Source: Faecalibacterium sp.
Lineage (GTDB): Bacteria > Bacillota > Clostridia > Oscillospirales > Ruminococcaceae
DNA: 64,000 nucleotides
Assembly: GCA_022652735.1 (NCBI GenBank)
Contig: JALCRP010000007.1
Span: forward strand, 1-64,000
Direction of reading: 5' to 3'
Below are positions 25,294 to 33,139 of this stretch, piece after piece. The notes under the pieces were generated by a model, which was not told the DNA's origin, ran no database searches, and was given only the letters and a program-made list of their open reading frames with translations. Position 1 is the first letter of the stretch. The number at the start of each line of letters is the position of its first letter. A program made the position numbers and the translations under genes.

Positions 25294-25324
25294 CGCGGGA
25301 ATTTTGGCATTTTCCGTTTTGCTC

Positions 25325-25353
25325 TTGACAAAGGCGCGCAGAATGAGTAAAAT
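25325..25353 (+). promoter_or_regulatory. Promoter of tRNA-Ser
   Basis: TTGACA and TAAAAT are separated by 17 bases, 39 bases before the tRNA. Confidence 0.82.
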
Positions 25354-25392
25354 ATACAAACGTCGGGATGAGCCGATCAAATCGGATTTTAT

Positions 25393-25484
25393 GGAAAGAT
25401 GGCTGAGCTGGTCTAAGGCGCACGACTGGAAATCGTGTAACCCCCTTAAAGGGTTCTGGGGTTCGAATCCCCATCTTTCCGCCA
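25393..25484 (+). tRNA. tRNA-Ser (GGA)
   Basis: A 92-nt type II tRNA: acceptor GGAAAGA pairing with TCTTTCC, anticodon loop CTGGAAA in CACGA/TCGTG, a long variable arm (AACCCCCTTAAAGGGTT), T-arm GGTTCGAATCC, and an encoded GCCA end. Confidence 0.96.
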
Positions 25485-25495
25485 AACTAAAAAGT

Positions 25496-25538
25496 CTTGA
25501 TGGATAGCCGAAAGCGGCTTGAAATCAAGGCTTTTTCT
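25496..25538 (+). terminator. Terminator after tRNA-Ser
   Basis: Outer stem CTTGAT/ATCAAG and inner hairpin AGCCG/CGGCT, followed by GCTTTTTC. Confidence 0.65.
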
Positions 25539-25798
25539 TTGTTTAAGAGCCGCTTGTTCTGGCTTGTTCTAACTCGTTTTACGAGGTATTTCTTTGCAAA
25601 TTTTGGTAAAACAAAAAGCCCCCGGAACAGATTTGTCTGAACCGGGGGTTTTATATTTATGTGTATGGGCTTATCTTTCATACGGAGTTTTGCCTGCTCC
25701 CGTACGAAAAGAACAAGACCTCATACAGGGCGGTAGCTATCCGGATGGACGGCTGCCGCCATATTTCTGTGCATAAAATATTACAGGAGGTGTTTCAA
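25539..25798. other. Intergenic, start of a low-GC remnant
   Basis: AT-rich sequence between tRNA-Ser and the holin-like gene. It holds a second terminator-like hairpin (CCCCCGG/CCGGGGG around CAGA/TCTG, 25619-25651) with a T run. No open frame of substance was found. The composition departs from the flanking chromosome, agreeing with foreign origin. Confidence 0.5.
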
Positions 25799-26086
25799 AT
25801 GAACACAATAGCACTGGCAATAGCAATTGCGGTAATCATAGAAAGTGTTTTGGAATACGTAAAAAGCGGGTATGAGGCGGCTAAAAGCAAGCAATACGGA
25901 AGAATTATATACTATGCAGTAGCATTGGCGTTAAGCCTTCTTTTATGCTTCTATTCCAATGTTGACATCTTCTCTGCCCTGGATATTGCCCTAAAGCCTG
26001 AGTGGGTCGGGATTTTCTTGACGGCCTTGTTTGCGTCCAGAGGAGCAAGCTATCTTACAAGTATCATCAGCAAGATAGAAGAGTAA
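25799..26086 (+). CDS. Small holin-like membrane protein (phage remnant)
   Basis: A 95-residue protein with three hydrophobic stretches (about 3-15, 38-55, 72-86) and charged segments between, the size and layout of small phage holins, which make lysis pores in the membrane. The gene is clearly AT-richer than its neighbours. It has a strong ribosome site (AGGAGGTG), ATG 25799, and lies just beyond tRNA-Ser. No lysin, tail or integrase gene is nearby, so it is probably the last piece of a decayed prophage. A toxin or other small membrane protein is possible. Confidence 0.5.
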   Translation: MNTIALAIAIAVIIESVLEYVKSGYEAAKSKQYGRIIYYAVALALSLLLCFYSNVDIFSALDIALKPEWVGIFLTALFASRGASYLTSIISKIEE

Positions 26087-26171
26087 TAGCAGAGAAAATT
26101 TGTTTTTTAGCTAAAAATAAACGATATATCTTTGCAAAAACACTTTGTTTATCTATAGTAGAAGGGCACAA

Positions 26172-26195
26172 ACTCGAATTTTAATCTCGCCACCA
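26172..26195 (+). repeat. Degenerate tRNA 3'-end-like sequence (possible attachment-site scar)
   Basis: ACTCGAATTTTAATCTCGCC followed by ACCA resembles the T-arm to CCA end of a tRNA and partly matches the 3' end of tRNA-Ser at 25465-25484 (TCGAAT, ATCT, CGCCA). It would close the low-GC segment as a decayed duplicate attachment site. Confidence 0.3.
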
Positions 26196-26196
26196 G

Positions 26197-26236
26197 AAAA
26201 AGGCACCTGAAAACGCAAGTTTTCAGGTGCCTTTTT
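26197..26236 (-). terminator. Terminator of the two-repeat DUF1540 gene (bidirectional)
   Basis: A perfect 13-bp stem GGCACCTGAAAAC / GTTTTCAGGTGCC with GCAA loop, flanked by A and T runs, so active on either strand. Confidence 0.9.
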
Positions 26237-26270
26237 CATAAGCCGAGATTCGGCATACAGAGAAAATGCT

Positions 26271-26573
26271 TTAATCTTCCTTGGCAAACATTTTGCATTC
26301 CGGGCCGCAGCCACACTCGGAAATATCGACGCGGTCAGCACAGCAGCAGCCTGTTTCATTGTGGCAGCAACAACTTTCGTTGCATCGAATATCGGTTGCC
26401 GGCGCGGCGCTCTGCTCGCCCACGGCATTATCAAAACCAGAATCGGCACGGTAGGAGCAGCAAACGGCCTCGTTGTTATGCTCGCCTTCGCCCTGTACAG
26501 AGATCGTATCCAGGCAGCAGCAGCCGGCTTTATTGTTGCAGCAATCCCGCTCGGAACATTCGAGATGTGTCAT
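26271..26573 (-). CDS. Cys-rich protein with two DUF1540 repeats
   Basis: A 100-residue protein with eighteen cysteines. Two repeats are evident: CSERDCCNNKAGCCCLD (about 6-22) and CNESCCCHNETGCCCADR (about 64-81). They are joined by an acidic linker and followed by a final CGCGPEC. Each repeat resembles DUF1540, a small domain expected to bind metal, probably zinc. Role unknown. ATG 26573 has AAAGGAGG seven bases upstream. The single-repeat relative at 6274-6432 shows that the family is duplicated in this genome. Confidence 0.82.
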   Translation of the reverse strand: MTHLECSERDCCNNKAGCCCLDTISVQGEGEHNNEAVCCSYRADSGFDNAVGEQSAAPATDIRCNESCCCHNETGCCCADRVDISECGCGPECKMFAKED

Positions 26574-26653
26574 AGAGAATCCTCCTTTCGCTTACGGCAA
26601 GTTTGGCCCCGGCTGTATGCCGGGCGCCGACGAATTTTTCAAAAGGAAAAATA

Positions 26654-26857
26654 CTACTTGGTGTGGGCCTCAGCATGGGGCGCGCCGCCGTTTTCTGTAT
26701 GATAAACCTTGAGCGGCGCATAGCTTTGGCCGGGGATGATGGGGCGGGCATGCTCTTTCCCGTGCTTTGCCTTCCCCTGAATTTCCGGCACAGGCGGAAC
26801 TTCGTTGCGGGGCTGAGGATGCGTCCATTCCGGGCGCGCCATTCCTTGTTTCGCCAT
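26654..26857 (-). CDS. Small hypothetical protein
   Basis: A 67-residue basic, Pro/His-rich protein (PEWTHPQPRNEVPPVPEI, then a Lys/His segment), without hydrophobic segments. It is not recognised. ATG 26857 is supported by GAGGTGAT six bases upstream; the longer frame starts in the promoter region. It lies 80 bases upstream of the two-repeat DUF1540 gene on the same strand and may be in the same transcript. It is probably a real short gene because of the ribosome site and codon use. Confidence 0.55.
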   Translation of the reverse strand: MAKQGMARPEWTHPQPRNEVPPVPEIQGKAKHGKEHARPIIPGQSYAPLKVYHTENGGAPHAEAHTK

Positions 26858-27033
26858 TGTATCACCTCGCTTTATCTTTTCCGAAAAAAGCAAAATCATG
26901 CAAAGCACAGGAAAATGGAAAATTTCGCTTTGCAAAAGCCGCGCAAAATGCGGCCCTCAGCCCGCAGAATATGGTTGCATGAAATTTGATATGGAATTTG
27001 GGATAGGGGGAGATACCCCGGAATAGCGCCGAT
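26858..27033. other. Intergenic, nothing recognised
   Basis: AT-rich spacer between the small hypothetical gene and the small-RNA promoter. It has no convincing frame or promoter for the minus-strand genes. Confidence 0.4.
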
Positions 27034-27062
27034 TTGACTTTTTGGCCCGGCTGTGGTATTCT
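27034..27062 (+). promoter_or_regulatory. Promoter of the candidate small RNA
   Basis: TTGACT and TATTCT are separated by 17 bases. Confidence 0.75.
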
Positions 27063-27068
27063 AATTGC

Positions 27069-27261
27069 TGTGAATTTCCATAGAAGTTCACGGAAGCCTA
27101 TCTTTTCAAGCTAAACCGAGGCAATTTTATTTCGGCGTTTAGACCAAGCATTGTACTGTTTCCATTGGGTCAAAAACAAAAGCGGGCGCAACAGTCGATT
27201 ACCCGTGCGTTATTCGGGACAACATATTCTGAGCATCCTTCTCACCGAAGGATGCTTTTTT
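27069..27261 (+). ncRNA. Candidate small RNA, ~190 nt, unidentified
   Basis: A clear promoter and a strong terminator (GCATCCTT/AAGGATGC, then TTTTTT, 27233-27261) delimit a transcript without an open frame. It contains a hairpin GTGAATTTC/GAAGTTCAC (loop CATA), a second CTAAAC/GTTTAG with inner CCGA/TCGG, and a third GACCAA/TTGGGTC. The size falls in the range of 6S RNA, but the three separate hairpins do not give the long 6S rod with a central bubble. No protein gene follows on this strand, so it is not a leader. Confidence 0.55.
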
Positions 27262-27330
27262 GTTTTGCCGAAAAGGCTGCACAACAGCTTTGGAAAGCAG
27301 GCGTGAGGAAAAGCACAGGCCTTACCAAAC

Positions 27331-27357
27331 AAAAAAGCCGCCGGCTGTACCGGTGGC
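27331..27357 (-). terminator. Terminator of galKT
   Basis: On the minus strand GCCACCGG / CCGGCGGC with loop TACAG is followed by TTTTTT, 20 bases past the galT stop codon. Confidence 0.8.
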
Positions 27358-27375
27358 AAAAGGGAACTGGTTTTA

Positions 27376-28875
27376 TTATTGCACAAAGGCCAAAAAACGC
27401 CGGAATGCGGCGCGGCCTTCTGGGGTCATCTTATAAACGCCGGCGTCGGCCAAAACCTGCGCAAATACCTGCCCGATCTCTTCGCGCAAAATAGCTTGCA
27501 CGTTTTCAGCTGAAATCGCCGGGTGGCGGGCAAGGATCTCGCCCGCCCATGCGGCGTGTTTCTGCGCCGCCTCGGGATAATCCGCTGGGGCAACATGCCC
27601 TGTCAGCAGCGGCTCAAGCTGTGCCATTTCGCTTTTCAGGCGGCTGGGCAGCACGGCAAGGCCCATGACCTCGATCAAGCCGATATTTTCCTTTTTAATA
27701 TGGTGCAGGTTTGCGTGCGGATGATAGACGCCCAGCGGATGCTCGGGCGTAGTGATGTTGTTGCGCAGCACAAGGTCCAGCTCATATTGATCGCCGCGCT
27801 TGCGCGCGATCGGGGTGATCGTATTATGCGGGGTGCCGTCCGTTTCGGCGTACACGAAGGCGGCTTCGTCCGTATAGCCGCGCCATGCGGTAAGGATTTT
27901 ATCCGCCAGCGCCACAAGGCGCGTATCGTCGGCGCAGGCAAGGCGAATGCAGCTCATCGGCCACTGCACGATGCCGGCTGTAACATCCTCGTAGCCGGGA
28001 AATACCCATGCGGCCTCCAGCGGGGCCTTTGCCATCGCAAATTCGTAGCAGCCGCCCTGAAAATGATCGTGGCTTAAAATGCTGCCGCCCACAATGGGCA
28101 AATCGGCGTTGGAGCCGACAAAATAGTGGGGAAACTGCGCCACAAAATCCAGCAGCTTGCGGAACGTGGCGCGCTCGATCTTCATCGGCGTGTGCTCGCT
28201 GTTAAAAACGATGCAGTGCTCGTTATAGTAAACGTAGGGGCTGTATTGGAAGTTCCAGCTGCTGCCGTGGATCGTCAGGGGAATGATGCGGTGATTTTCA
28301 CGTGCAGGATGGTTCATGCGGCCCGCGTAGCCTTCGTTTTCCTTGCAGAGCTGACACTTTGGGTAGGCGCTTTGCGGCGCAAGGCGTGCCGCAGCGATGG
28401 CCTTTGGGTCTTTTTCGGGCTTCGAGAGGTTGATCGTGATGTCCAAATCGCCATAAGGCGTTTTGGTCACCCATTTCAAATCGCGCGCAATGCGGTAGCG
28501 GCGAATATAATCGGTGTCCTGACTGAAACGGTAAAACCAATCGGTGGCGGCTTTTGGGCCTTCGGCCTCGTAACGCTCGAAAAAGTTGGCACGTACGATA
28601 CTGGGCCGCGGCGTCAGCACACCCATCAGCTTAGTATCGAACAAATCGCGCGATACGCTGTTATCCGGGCAGACGCCGCGCGCCACGGCATCATCCGTCA
28701 GGGCGGTTAGGATAGTTTCGAGATCAACATAAGGGCAGTCGTCTTCGGGCATGGTATAGCTATCAAGCTGCATCGTCATCAGCAGTTGGTTGGTGATGTA
28801 GATTTCGTCGTCGGGCAAAATTAGGCCGGTATCAAGGCCGTAGTTGACGAGCTGGCGGATTGCGCGGTCAATCAC
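27376..28875 (-). CDS. galT: Galactose-1-phosphate uridylyltransferase, type 2
   Basis: A 499-residue cytosolic enzyme of the Leloir pathway, moving UMP from UDP-glucose to galactose-1-phosphate. Its length and sequence (e.g. CQLCKENEGYAGR, then SHDHFQGG with the catalytic His pair) place it in the Firmicutes type 2 family rather than the shorter E. coli type. I start at GTG 28875 because GGAAGGGGG lies upstream and GTGA overlaps the galK stop, giving coupled translation. A terminator follows. galE is absent from the window; phosphoglucomutase is at 4422-6083. Confidence 0.93.
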   Translation of the reverse strand: MIDRAIRQLVNYGLDTGLILPDDEIYITNQLLMTMQLDSYTMPEDDCPYVDLETILTALTDDAVARGVCPDNSVSRDLFDTKLMGVLTPRPSIVRANFFERYEAEGPKAATDWFYRFSQDTDYIRRYRIARDLKWVTKTPYGDLDITINLSKPEKDPKAIAAARLAPQSAYPKCQLCKENEGYAGRMNHPARENHRIIPLTIHGSSWNFQYSPYVYYNEHCIVFNSEHTPMKIERATFRKLLDFVAQFPHYFVGSNADLPIVGGSILSHDHFQGGCYEFAMAKAPLEAAWVFPGYEDVTAGIVQWPMSCIRLACADDTRLVALADKILTAWRGYTDEAAFVYAETDGTPHNTITPIARKRGDQYELDLVLRNNITTPEHPLGVYHPHANLHHIKKENIGLIEVMGLAVLPSRLKSEMAQLEPLLTGHVAPADYPEAAQKHAAWAGEILARHPAISAENVQAILREEIGQVFAQVLADAGVYKMTPEGRAAFRRFLAFVQ

Positions 28876-30158
28876 AATACAGCGCCCCCTTCCGGGCGGA
28901 TGGAGAGCACATGGCATTTGCCCGCGCCCAGCACAGCCTCTGTCGCCTGCCGGAAATCGGCAAGCATCTCGATGGGCACAAAAGCCTGCACCGTGCCGGC
29001 AAAGCCGCCGCCGTGCACCCGCACGGCCCCGCGGCCGTGCAGCGCGGTTTTCGCCACGGCCAGCGCCACAGCGACATCCTGATGGGCCTTATAGCCGGCA
29101 GGGATCACGTTTTGCAAAAGCTCCCAGCTGCTATCGCCGGATTCGGCGACAAGGCGAAGGAATGTGGCAAAATCGCCCTTTTGCAGTGCGTTTACCTGCT
29201 GCGGCACACGGCTGTCGTCGGCGTAAAAATGAAAAGCACGCAGCACGGCGCGATCTCCACAGGCGGCGCGGCAGGCCGAAACTTTGGCCACAAAAGTATC
29301 AAACGGCACTTCGCGCAGCACCTTGGCGCCGCAAACCTTTGCCACAGCGCGGCAGTCGGCCGGGATGGCGGCATACTCATCCGTTAAATCGGCGTGGTCG
29401 GCGCCGGAATCTAAAATGCACAGCGCAAGGCCGGCCTTGGCAAAATCTACGTCTACCGGCTGGATGAGCGGCTTTTGCGGGTCGGCAAAGTCGATGGTGA
29501 TGATGTTGCCGACGCTCGAAGCCATCTGGTCCATCAGGCCGCAGGGCTTGCCGAAATACACGTTCTCGGCCCATTGGCCGATCTGTGCGATGGCAACGGG
29601 CGAAACCTTGTTTTCGCCCAAAAACATCTCGTTCAGGATGGTGCCGATCAGCACTTCAAACGCCGCAGAAGAAGAAACGCCGCTGCCCTTCGGCACGTTA
29701 GAGGCGATATACACATCCAGGCCCGAAAGCTTCGCGCCGCGCTGCACAAAAGCCGCGCATGTGCCGCGCAAAATAGCTGCGCTCGTGTTTTCCTCTTCGG
29801 GGCGGGCCGCCAGCTGCGCAAGGTCAATTTCGCACAGATCATACCCTTCGCTTTGTACCCGCAGCAGGCCCGCGGCGTTTGTGCCGACGGCTGCGATCAT
29901 ATCAATATTCACGCTGCCGGCCAACACACGCCCGTGCTGATGATCGGTATGGTTGCCGCCGATCTCGGTACGGCCCGGCGCACTGCAAAGCATCGCCTCG
30001 GCATGCGGGCCAAAAGTTTGATCGAGGCCTTCCAGCACGGCCGTATAGCGCGCCGCCTGTGCGGCAGTTTCCGCCGGCGCACAGCAATAAAGCTTGGCCA
30101 GCCGCCCGGCATACGCGCCGGAACGCAAATCTTCCAGCAGGAGAGAACGTTTTTTCAT
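28872..30158 (-). CDS. galK: Galactokinase
   Basis: A 428-residue GHMP kinase that phosphorylates galactose with ATP. The signature APGRTEIGGNHTDHQHG (about 60-76), the ATP loop PKGSGVSSSAA and the C-terminal RVHGGGFAGTVQ motif are all intact. It is slightly longer than the usual ~390 residues owing to an N-terminal extension of about 35 residues, common in Clostridia. ATG 30158 has only a weak site (GGCGGTG). It is the first gene of the galK-galT unit; a LacI-type palindrome AGAAAA-AACG-TTTTCT sits 137 bases upstream. Confidence 0.93.
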   Translation of the reverse strand: MKKRSLLLEDLRSGAYAGRLAKLYCCAPAETAAQAARYTAVLEGLDQTFGPHAEAMLCSAPGRTEIGGNHTDHQHGRVLAGSVNIDMIAAVGTNAAGLLRVQSEGYDLCEIDLAQLAARPEEENTSAAILRGTCAAFVQRGAKLSGLDVYIASNVPKGSGVSSSAAFEVLIGTILNEMFLGENKVSPVAIAQIGQWAENVYFGKPCGLMDQMASSVGNIITIDFADPQKPLIQPVDVDFAKAGLALCILDSGADHADLTDEYAAIPADCRAVAKVCGAKVLREVPFDTFVAKVSACRAACGDRAVLRAFHFYADDSRVPQQVNALQKGDFATFLRLVAESGDSSWELLQNVIPAGYKAHQDVAVALAVAKTALHGRGAVRVHGGGFAGTVQAFVPIEMLADFRQATEAVLGAGKCHVLSIRPEGGAVL

Positions 30159-30294
30159 GATTTACACCGCCATTTCCAAAAAAATAAGCTTGTTTTCTCT
30201 ATGATAGTGGATGGCCTGCAAAAAGAACATGTGGTTTTGTTGCACGAAAAAGAGAAATACAATCTTTTTGAGGACAAAGGAAGTAGCGCAAAAT

Positions 30295-30310
30295 AGAAAA
30301 AACGTTTTCT
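30295..30310. promoter_or_regulatory. LacI/CcpA-type palindrome between galK and the GGDEF gene
   Basis: AGAAAA-AACG-TTTTCT is a perfect inverted repeat around a central CG, the form bound by LacI-family sugar regulators. The remaining sequence between 30159 and 30512 shows no frame; a -10-like TATCAT for galK lies near 30200 on the minus strand. Confidence 0.45.
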
Positions 30311-30516
30311 TGCAAAACAAAAAAAGCGCACAGGAACGCTTGCCACTGCCTCCTTTTACGTTTGGCACAAATCCGGCGCCCGGATTTTGTAAGGATTGCC
30401 CAGAGAAAACAGAAAATATAGCCGGATGTTGCATTTTGGGGTTTGCACTTACGCAATAGCCTCGCAAAGGAAAAATGAAATAAAGATACAGAACAAAAGT
30501 AATAAAAAATGTTTTA

Positions 30517-30540
30517 ATTTCAAACTTGAAATGGTATAAT
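30517..30540 (+). promoter_or_regulatory. Promoter with operator-like palindrome
   Basis: A perfect TATAAT (30535-30540) is preceded by ATTTCAA-AC-TTGAAAT (30517-30532), a perfect inverted repeat covering the spacer. The -35 is poor, suggesting regulated transcription. The promoter lies downstream of the first in-frame start of the next gene, so that start cannot be used from it. Confidence 0.65.
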
Positions 30541-30612
30541 TTAACCAAACAAAAAGATGAATTTTCCCAAACAGCCCAAAAGCGCCACGGGAAAAGGGTA
30601 GGTGAATCCCAT

Positions 30613-33006
30613 TTGGAGAAACGTCTTACGATCGGTGTGCTTATCGGAAACGCAAGCTCGCCGCATACGGTTACGCTGATGAAAGGCATCCAGGAGGCAG
30701 CTGCCCGGTTGGATGTGAACGTGATCTTCTATCTCGGTATCCATACCACGGATTACTACCGCTATGTGTTCACAGCCGATTCGGGCGAGGATAACTACGA
30801 TTATCAGTGCAATGTGGTATACGATTATGCATGGCTTGGCCGGGCGGATGCGCTGATTATCTCGTATGGCTCGCTTTGCATTTTTTTGGAGAACAATAAC
30901 CGGCAGGCATTTTTAAGGCGCTTCTCCGGGATTCCGCTTGTGCTTGTAGAGGATCGGGACGAAAGCCGGCAGGGCACCTCGATCATGACAGATAATTACC
31001 ACGGCATGTATGCGCTGGCAGAGCATCTTGTGCAAAAACACGGCTACACCCGCTTTACCTTTTTGGCCGGGCCTGCCGGAAATGCCGATGCACTGGAGCG
31101 CCTTACGGCAGTGCGCGATGTGATGCAGGCCTATCACATCCCGTTTGGGGAAAACCGTATCCAGTACGGCGATTATTCTTCCTGCGTGGAAGCGCAGGTG
31201 GAAACGCTGCTGCGGGATTTCCCGGATATGCAGGCCATGATGTGCGCCAACGATACGATGGCAGCCACGGCTTATCGGGTGTGCGAGCAGCATGGGTTGG
31301 CAGTAGGGAAAGATATTGCCATTACGGGCTTTGACGACGATGCCTCACTGGCGCCGTTTTTGGCGCCGCCGCTGACAACAGTGCGTCAGGACGCCTATAA
31401 AATGGGCACACTCGCCCTGCAAAAGGCAATCGCGCTGTGCCACGGCGAAAAGCCCGAAATTTTGACGGATGCGGCTTCGCTTTCGATACGCGCTTCGTGC
31501 GGGTGCAGCCCGGCGCGCAAGCACATTTTCCCGGCGCCGCTGGCACAAAATACAACCCCGATTTCGGAGTACATCGAAAAGGTAGCCCGGATTTTGACGG
31601 CGGATATTGTTGAGCCGGACATTTCGGAAGAAAACCGCGGTGTAGTAGAAGGCGAAATCCATAAGATACTGGAAGAATACATTGGGCTGTATCAGGCCGG
31701 CCGCCTTTTTGAAGTGAACCACACCCAGCTGGCGGAACGCTTGGAAGGCATTTTGGAAGGGCGCTTCAGCCGTTCGGTGCGCACGAACGCCATGCTGAAA
31801 TCGGTTTCGGCCTACTTAAAAAATGTGATCGATCATCTGACGGACAGCAAACGCATCAGCGAAATTTCGGGCATGATGAACATGATTACGGAGCTGATCG
31901 AGGCGGCTGACATTAAGGCAGGGCGGGATGAGCTGCTGGAATTTCAGAAGGAATCGTGGTTTATGCCCCTGATCTCCCGCAATATGATCGATAATATCGA
32001 TGCAGAGCGGCGCTTTTACCGTGCCACACTGCAAAAACTTCCGGCGCTGAAAACCCAAAGCTGCTATTTATATATTCTCGAAAATCCGGTGCGGCATTAT
32101 TATGGGGAGGCGTGGCGTTGCCCGGAAAAGCTGCTGCTGGCTGCTCGCTATGACGGGCGCAACGTGGAAGCCTACGAGCCGGGCAAGCGCCCTGCCATCA
32201 CACGGGAAAACGGCTTTGCGGCCGTATGCGGGCGGTATGACAAATATTCAATGTGCGCTTTCCCGCTGTTTTCGGGCGAGACGCAGTATGGTATGCTACT
32301 GACGCAGATTGACCCGACCCGCTTTAATCTGGTGTATTTGGCCAGCCTCCAAATCGATGTCGGCCTCGAATTTCACGAGATGAACAAGCGCCAGAAAAAG
32401 GCACAGGAATCGCTGGAACACGCAAACCGCGAGCTGAACGAAAAAAATGAGATTTTGGGCTTTATCTCGAAATACGACCCGATGACGGACTGCCTGAACC
32501 GCCGTGGCTTTTTGGAGCTGGCGATTGACTATTTGCAGGAGCGGCCCGGGCAAAAGATGCGCCTGTTTTTCATCGATCTCGACCACTTGAAGGAAATCAA
32601 CGACAACTTTGGCCACCATGAAGGCGATTTTGCCATCTGCACCGGGGCGCGCCTGTTGCAGGATTATTTCGGCAAACAGTGCGTGATTGCCCGCATCGGC
32701 GGCGATGAGTTTGTTGTGCTGACAGCAGAAAAACGGCCGGGCAAAGCCGATTTGCCTGCGTCGGAGGTTTGTATCCACGACATCCACCACAGGGCCGCGC
32801 AGTTCAATGCCGAATCGGACAAGCCGTATTATGTAGAGCTTTCGCTTGGCTGCAAGGAGTTTATCAGCACCGAAGATGCCCATATCGTGGCACTTTTGGC
32901 GGAAGCAGATCGGTATCTGTACGAGGCGAAGAAAGATCGCCGGCAGAGCATTCGGAGAAAAGACGGCGACGCGCCGGCCACAAAGGAGCCGTGCGGCAGC
33001 GTTTGA
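30613..33006 (+). CDS. Sugar-sensor (LacI-type periplasmic-binding fold) fused to GGDEF domain
   Basis: A 797-residue soluble protein. Residues ~5-310 match the ligand-binding half of LacI/GalR regulators (IGVLIGNASSPHTVTLMKGIQEAA, IAITGFDDDASLAPFLAPPLTTVRQD). However, no helix-turn-helix precedes it, and no signal peptide or membrane helix is seen. A long helical and possibly GAF-like middle (about 330-610) leads through a coiled coil to a GGDEF domain starting YDPMTDCLNRRG with intact IGGDEF at about 696-701. It probably links a sugar-like ligand to cyclic di-GMP synthesis. TTG 30613 is chosen because AGGTGA is seven bases upstream and the promoter excludes earlier starts. It is divergent from galK. 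Confidence 0.85.
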   Translation: MEKRLTIGVLIGNASSPHTVTLMKGIQEAAARLDVNVIFYLGIHTTDYYRYVFTADSGEDNYDYQCNVVYDYAWLGRADALIISYGSLCIFLENNNRQAFLRRFSGIPLVLVEDRDESRQGTSIMTDNYHGMYALAEHLVQKHGYTRFTFLAGPAGNADALERLTAVRDVMQAYHIPFGENRIQYGDYSSCVEAQVETLLRDFPDMQAMMCANDTMAATAYRVCEQHGLAVGKDIAITGFDDDASLAPFLAPPLTTVRQDAYKMGTLALQKAIALCHGEKPEILTDAASLSIRASCGCSPARKHIFPAPLAQNTTPISEYIEKVARILTADIVEPDISEENRGVVEGEIHKILEEYIGLYQAGRLFEVNHTQLAERLEGILEGRFSRSVRTNAMLKSVSAYLKNVIDHLTDSKRISEISGMMNMITELIEAADIKAGRDELLEFQKESWFMPLISRNMIDNIDAERRFYRATLQKLPALKTQSCYLYILENPVRHYYGEAWRCPEKLLLAARYDGRNVEAYEPGKRPAITRENGFAAVCGRYDKYSMCAFPLFSGETQYGMLLTQIDPTRFNLVYLASLQIDVGLEFHEMNKRQKKAQESLEHANRELNEKNEILGFISKYDPMTDCLNRRGFLELAIDYLQERPGQKMRLFFIDLDHLKEINDNFGHHEGDFAICTGARLLQDYFGKQCVIARIGGDEFVVLTAEKRPGKADLPASEVCIHDIHHRAAQFNAESDKPYYVELSLGCKEFISTEDAHIVALLAEADRYLYEAKKDRRQSIRRKDGDAPATKEPCGSV

Positions 33007-33049
33007 AAAAAGCAAAAAACGCATACGGTATCTTTATGGGAAAAAACTG

Positions 33050-33102
33050 AAAACCGCCCCGCACACGGCACAGATCGGCCGAAGCAGGACGGTTTTTGTT
33101 TT
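33050..33102 (+). terminator. Terminator between convergent genes
   Basis: AAAACCGCCC / GGACGGTTTT outer stem with an inner GGC/GCC pairing, then TTTTTGTTTTTG. Confidence 0.6.
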
Positions 33103-33139
33103 TGCGGTGTGGGTTTCACGAGGCTGTAAAAAGGCCGAT

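Noticed and set aside
27069..27261. Firm call as 6S RNA
   Set aside because: The length fits, but separate hairpins rather than one long rod with a central bubble are seen.
30526..30612. Earlier in-frame start of the sensor-GGDEF gene
   Set aside because: The codon lies upstream of and inside the promoter (TATAAT at 30535-30540), so the mRNA does not include it.
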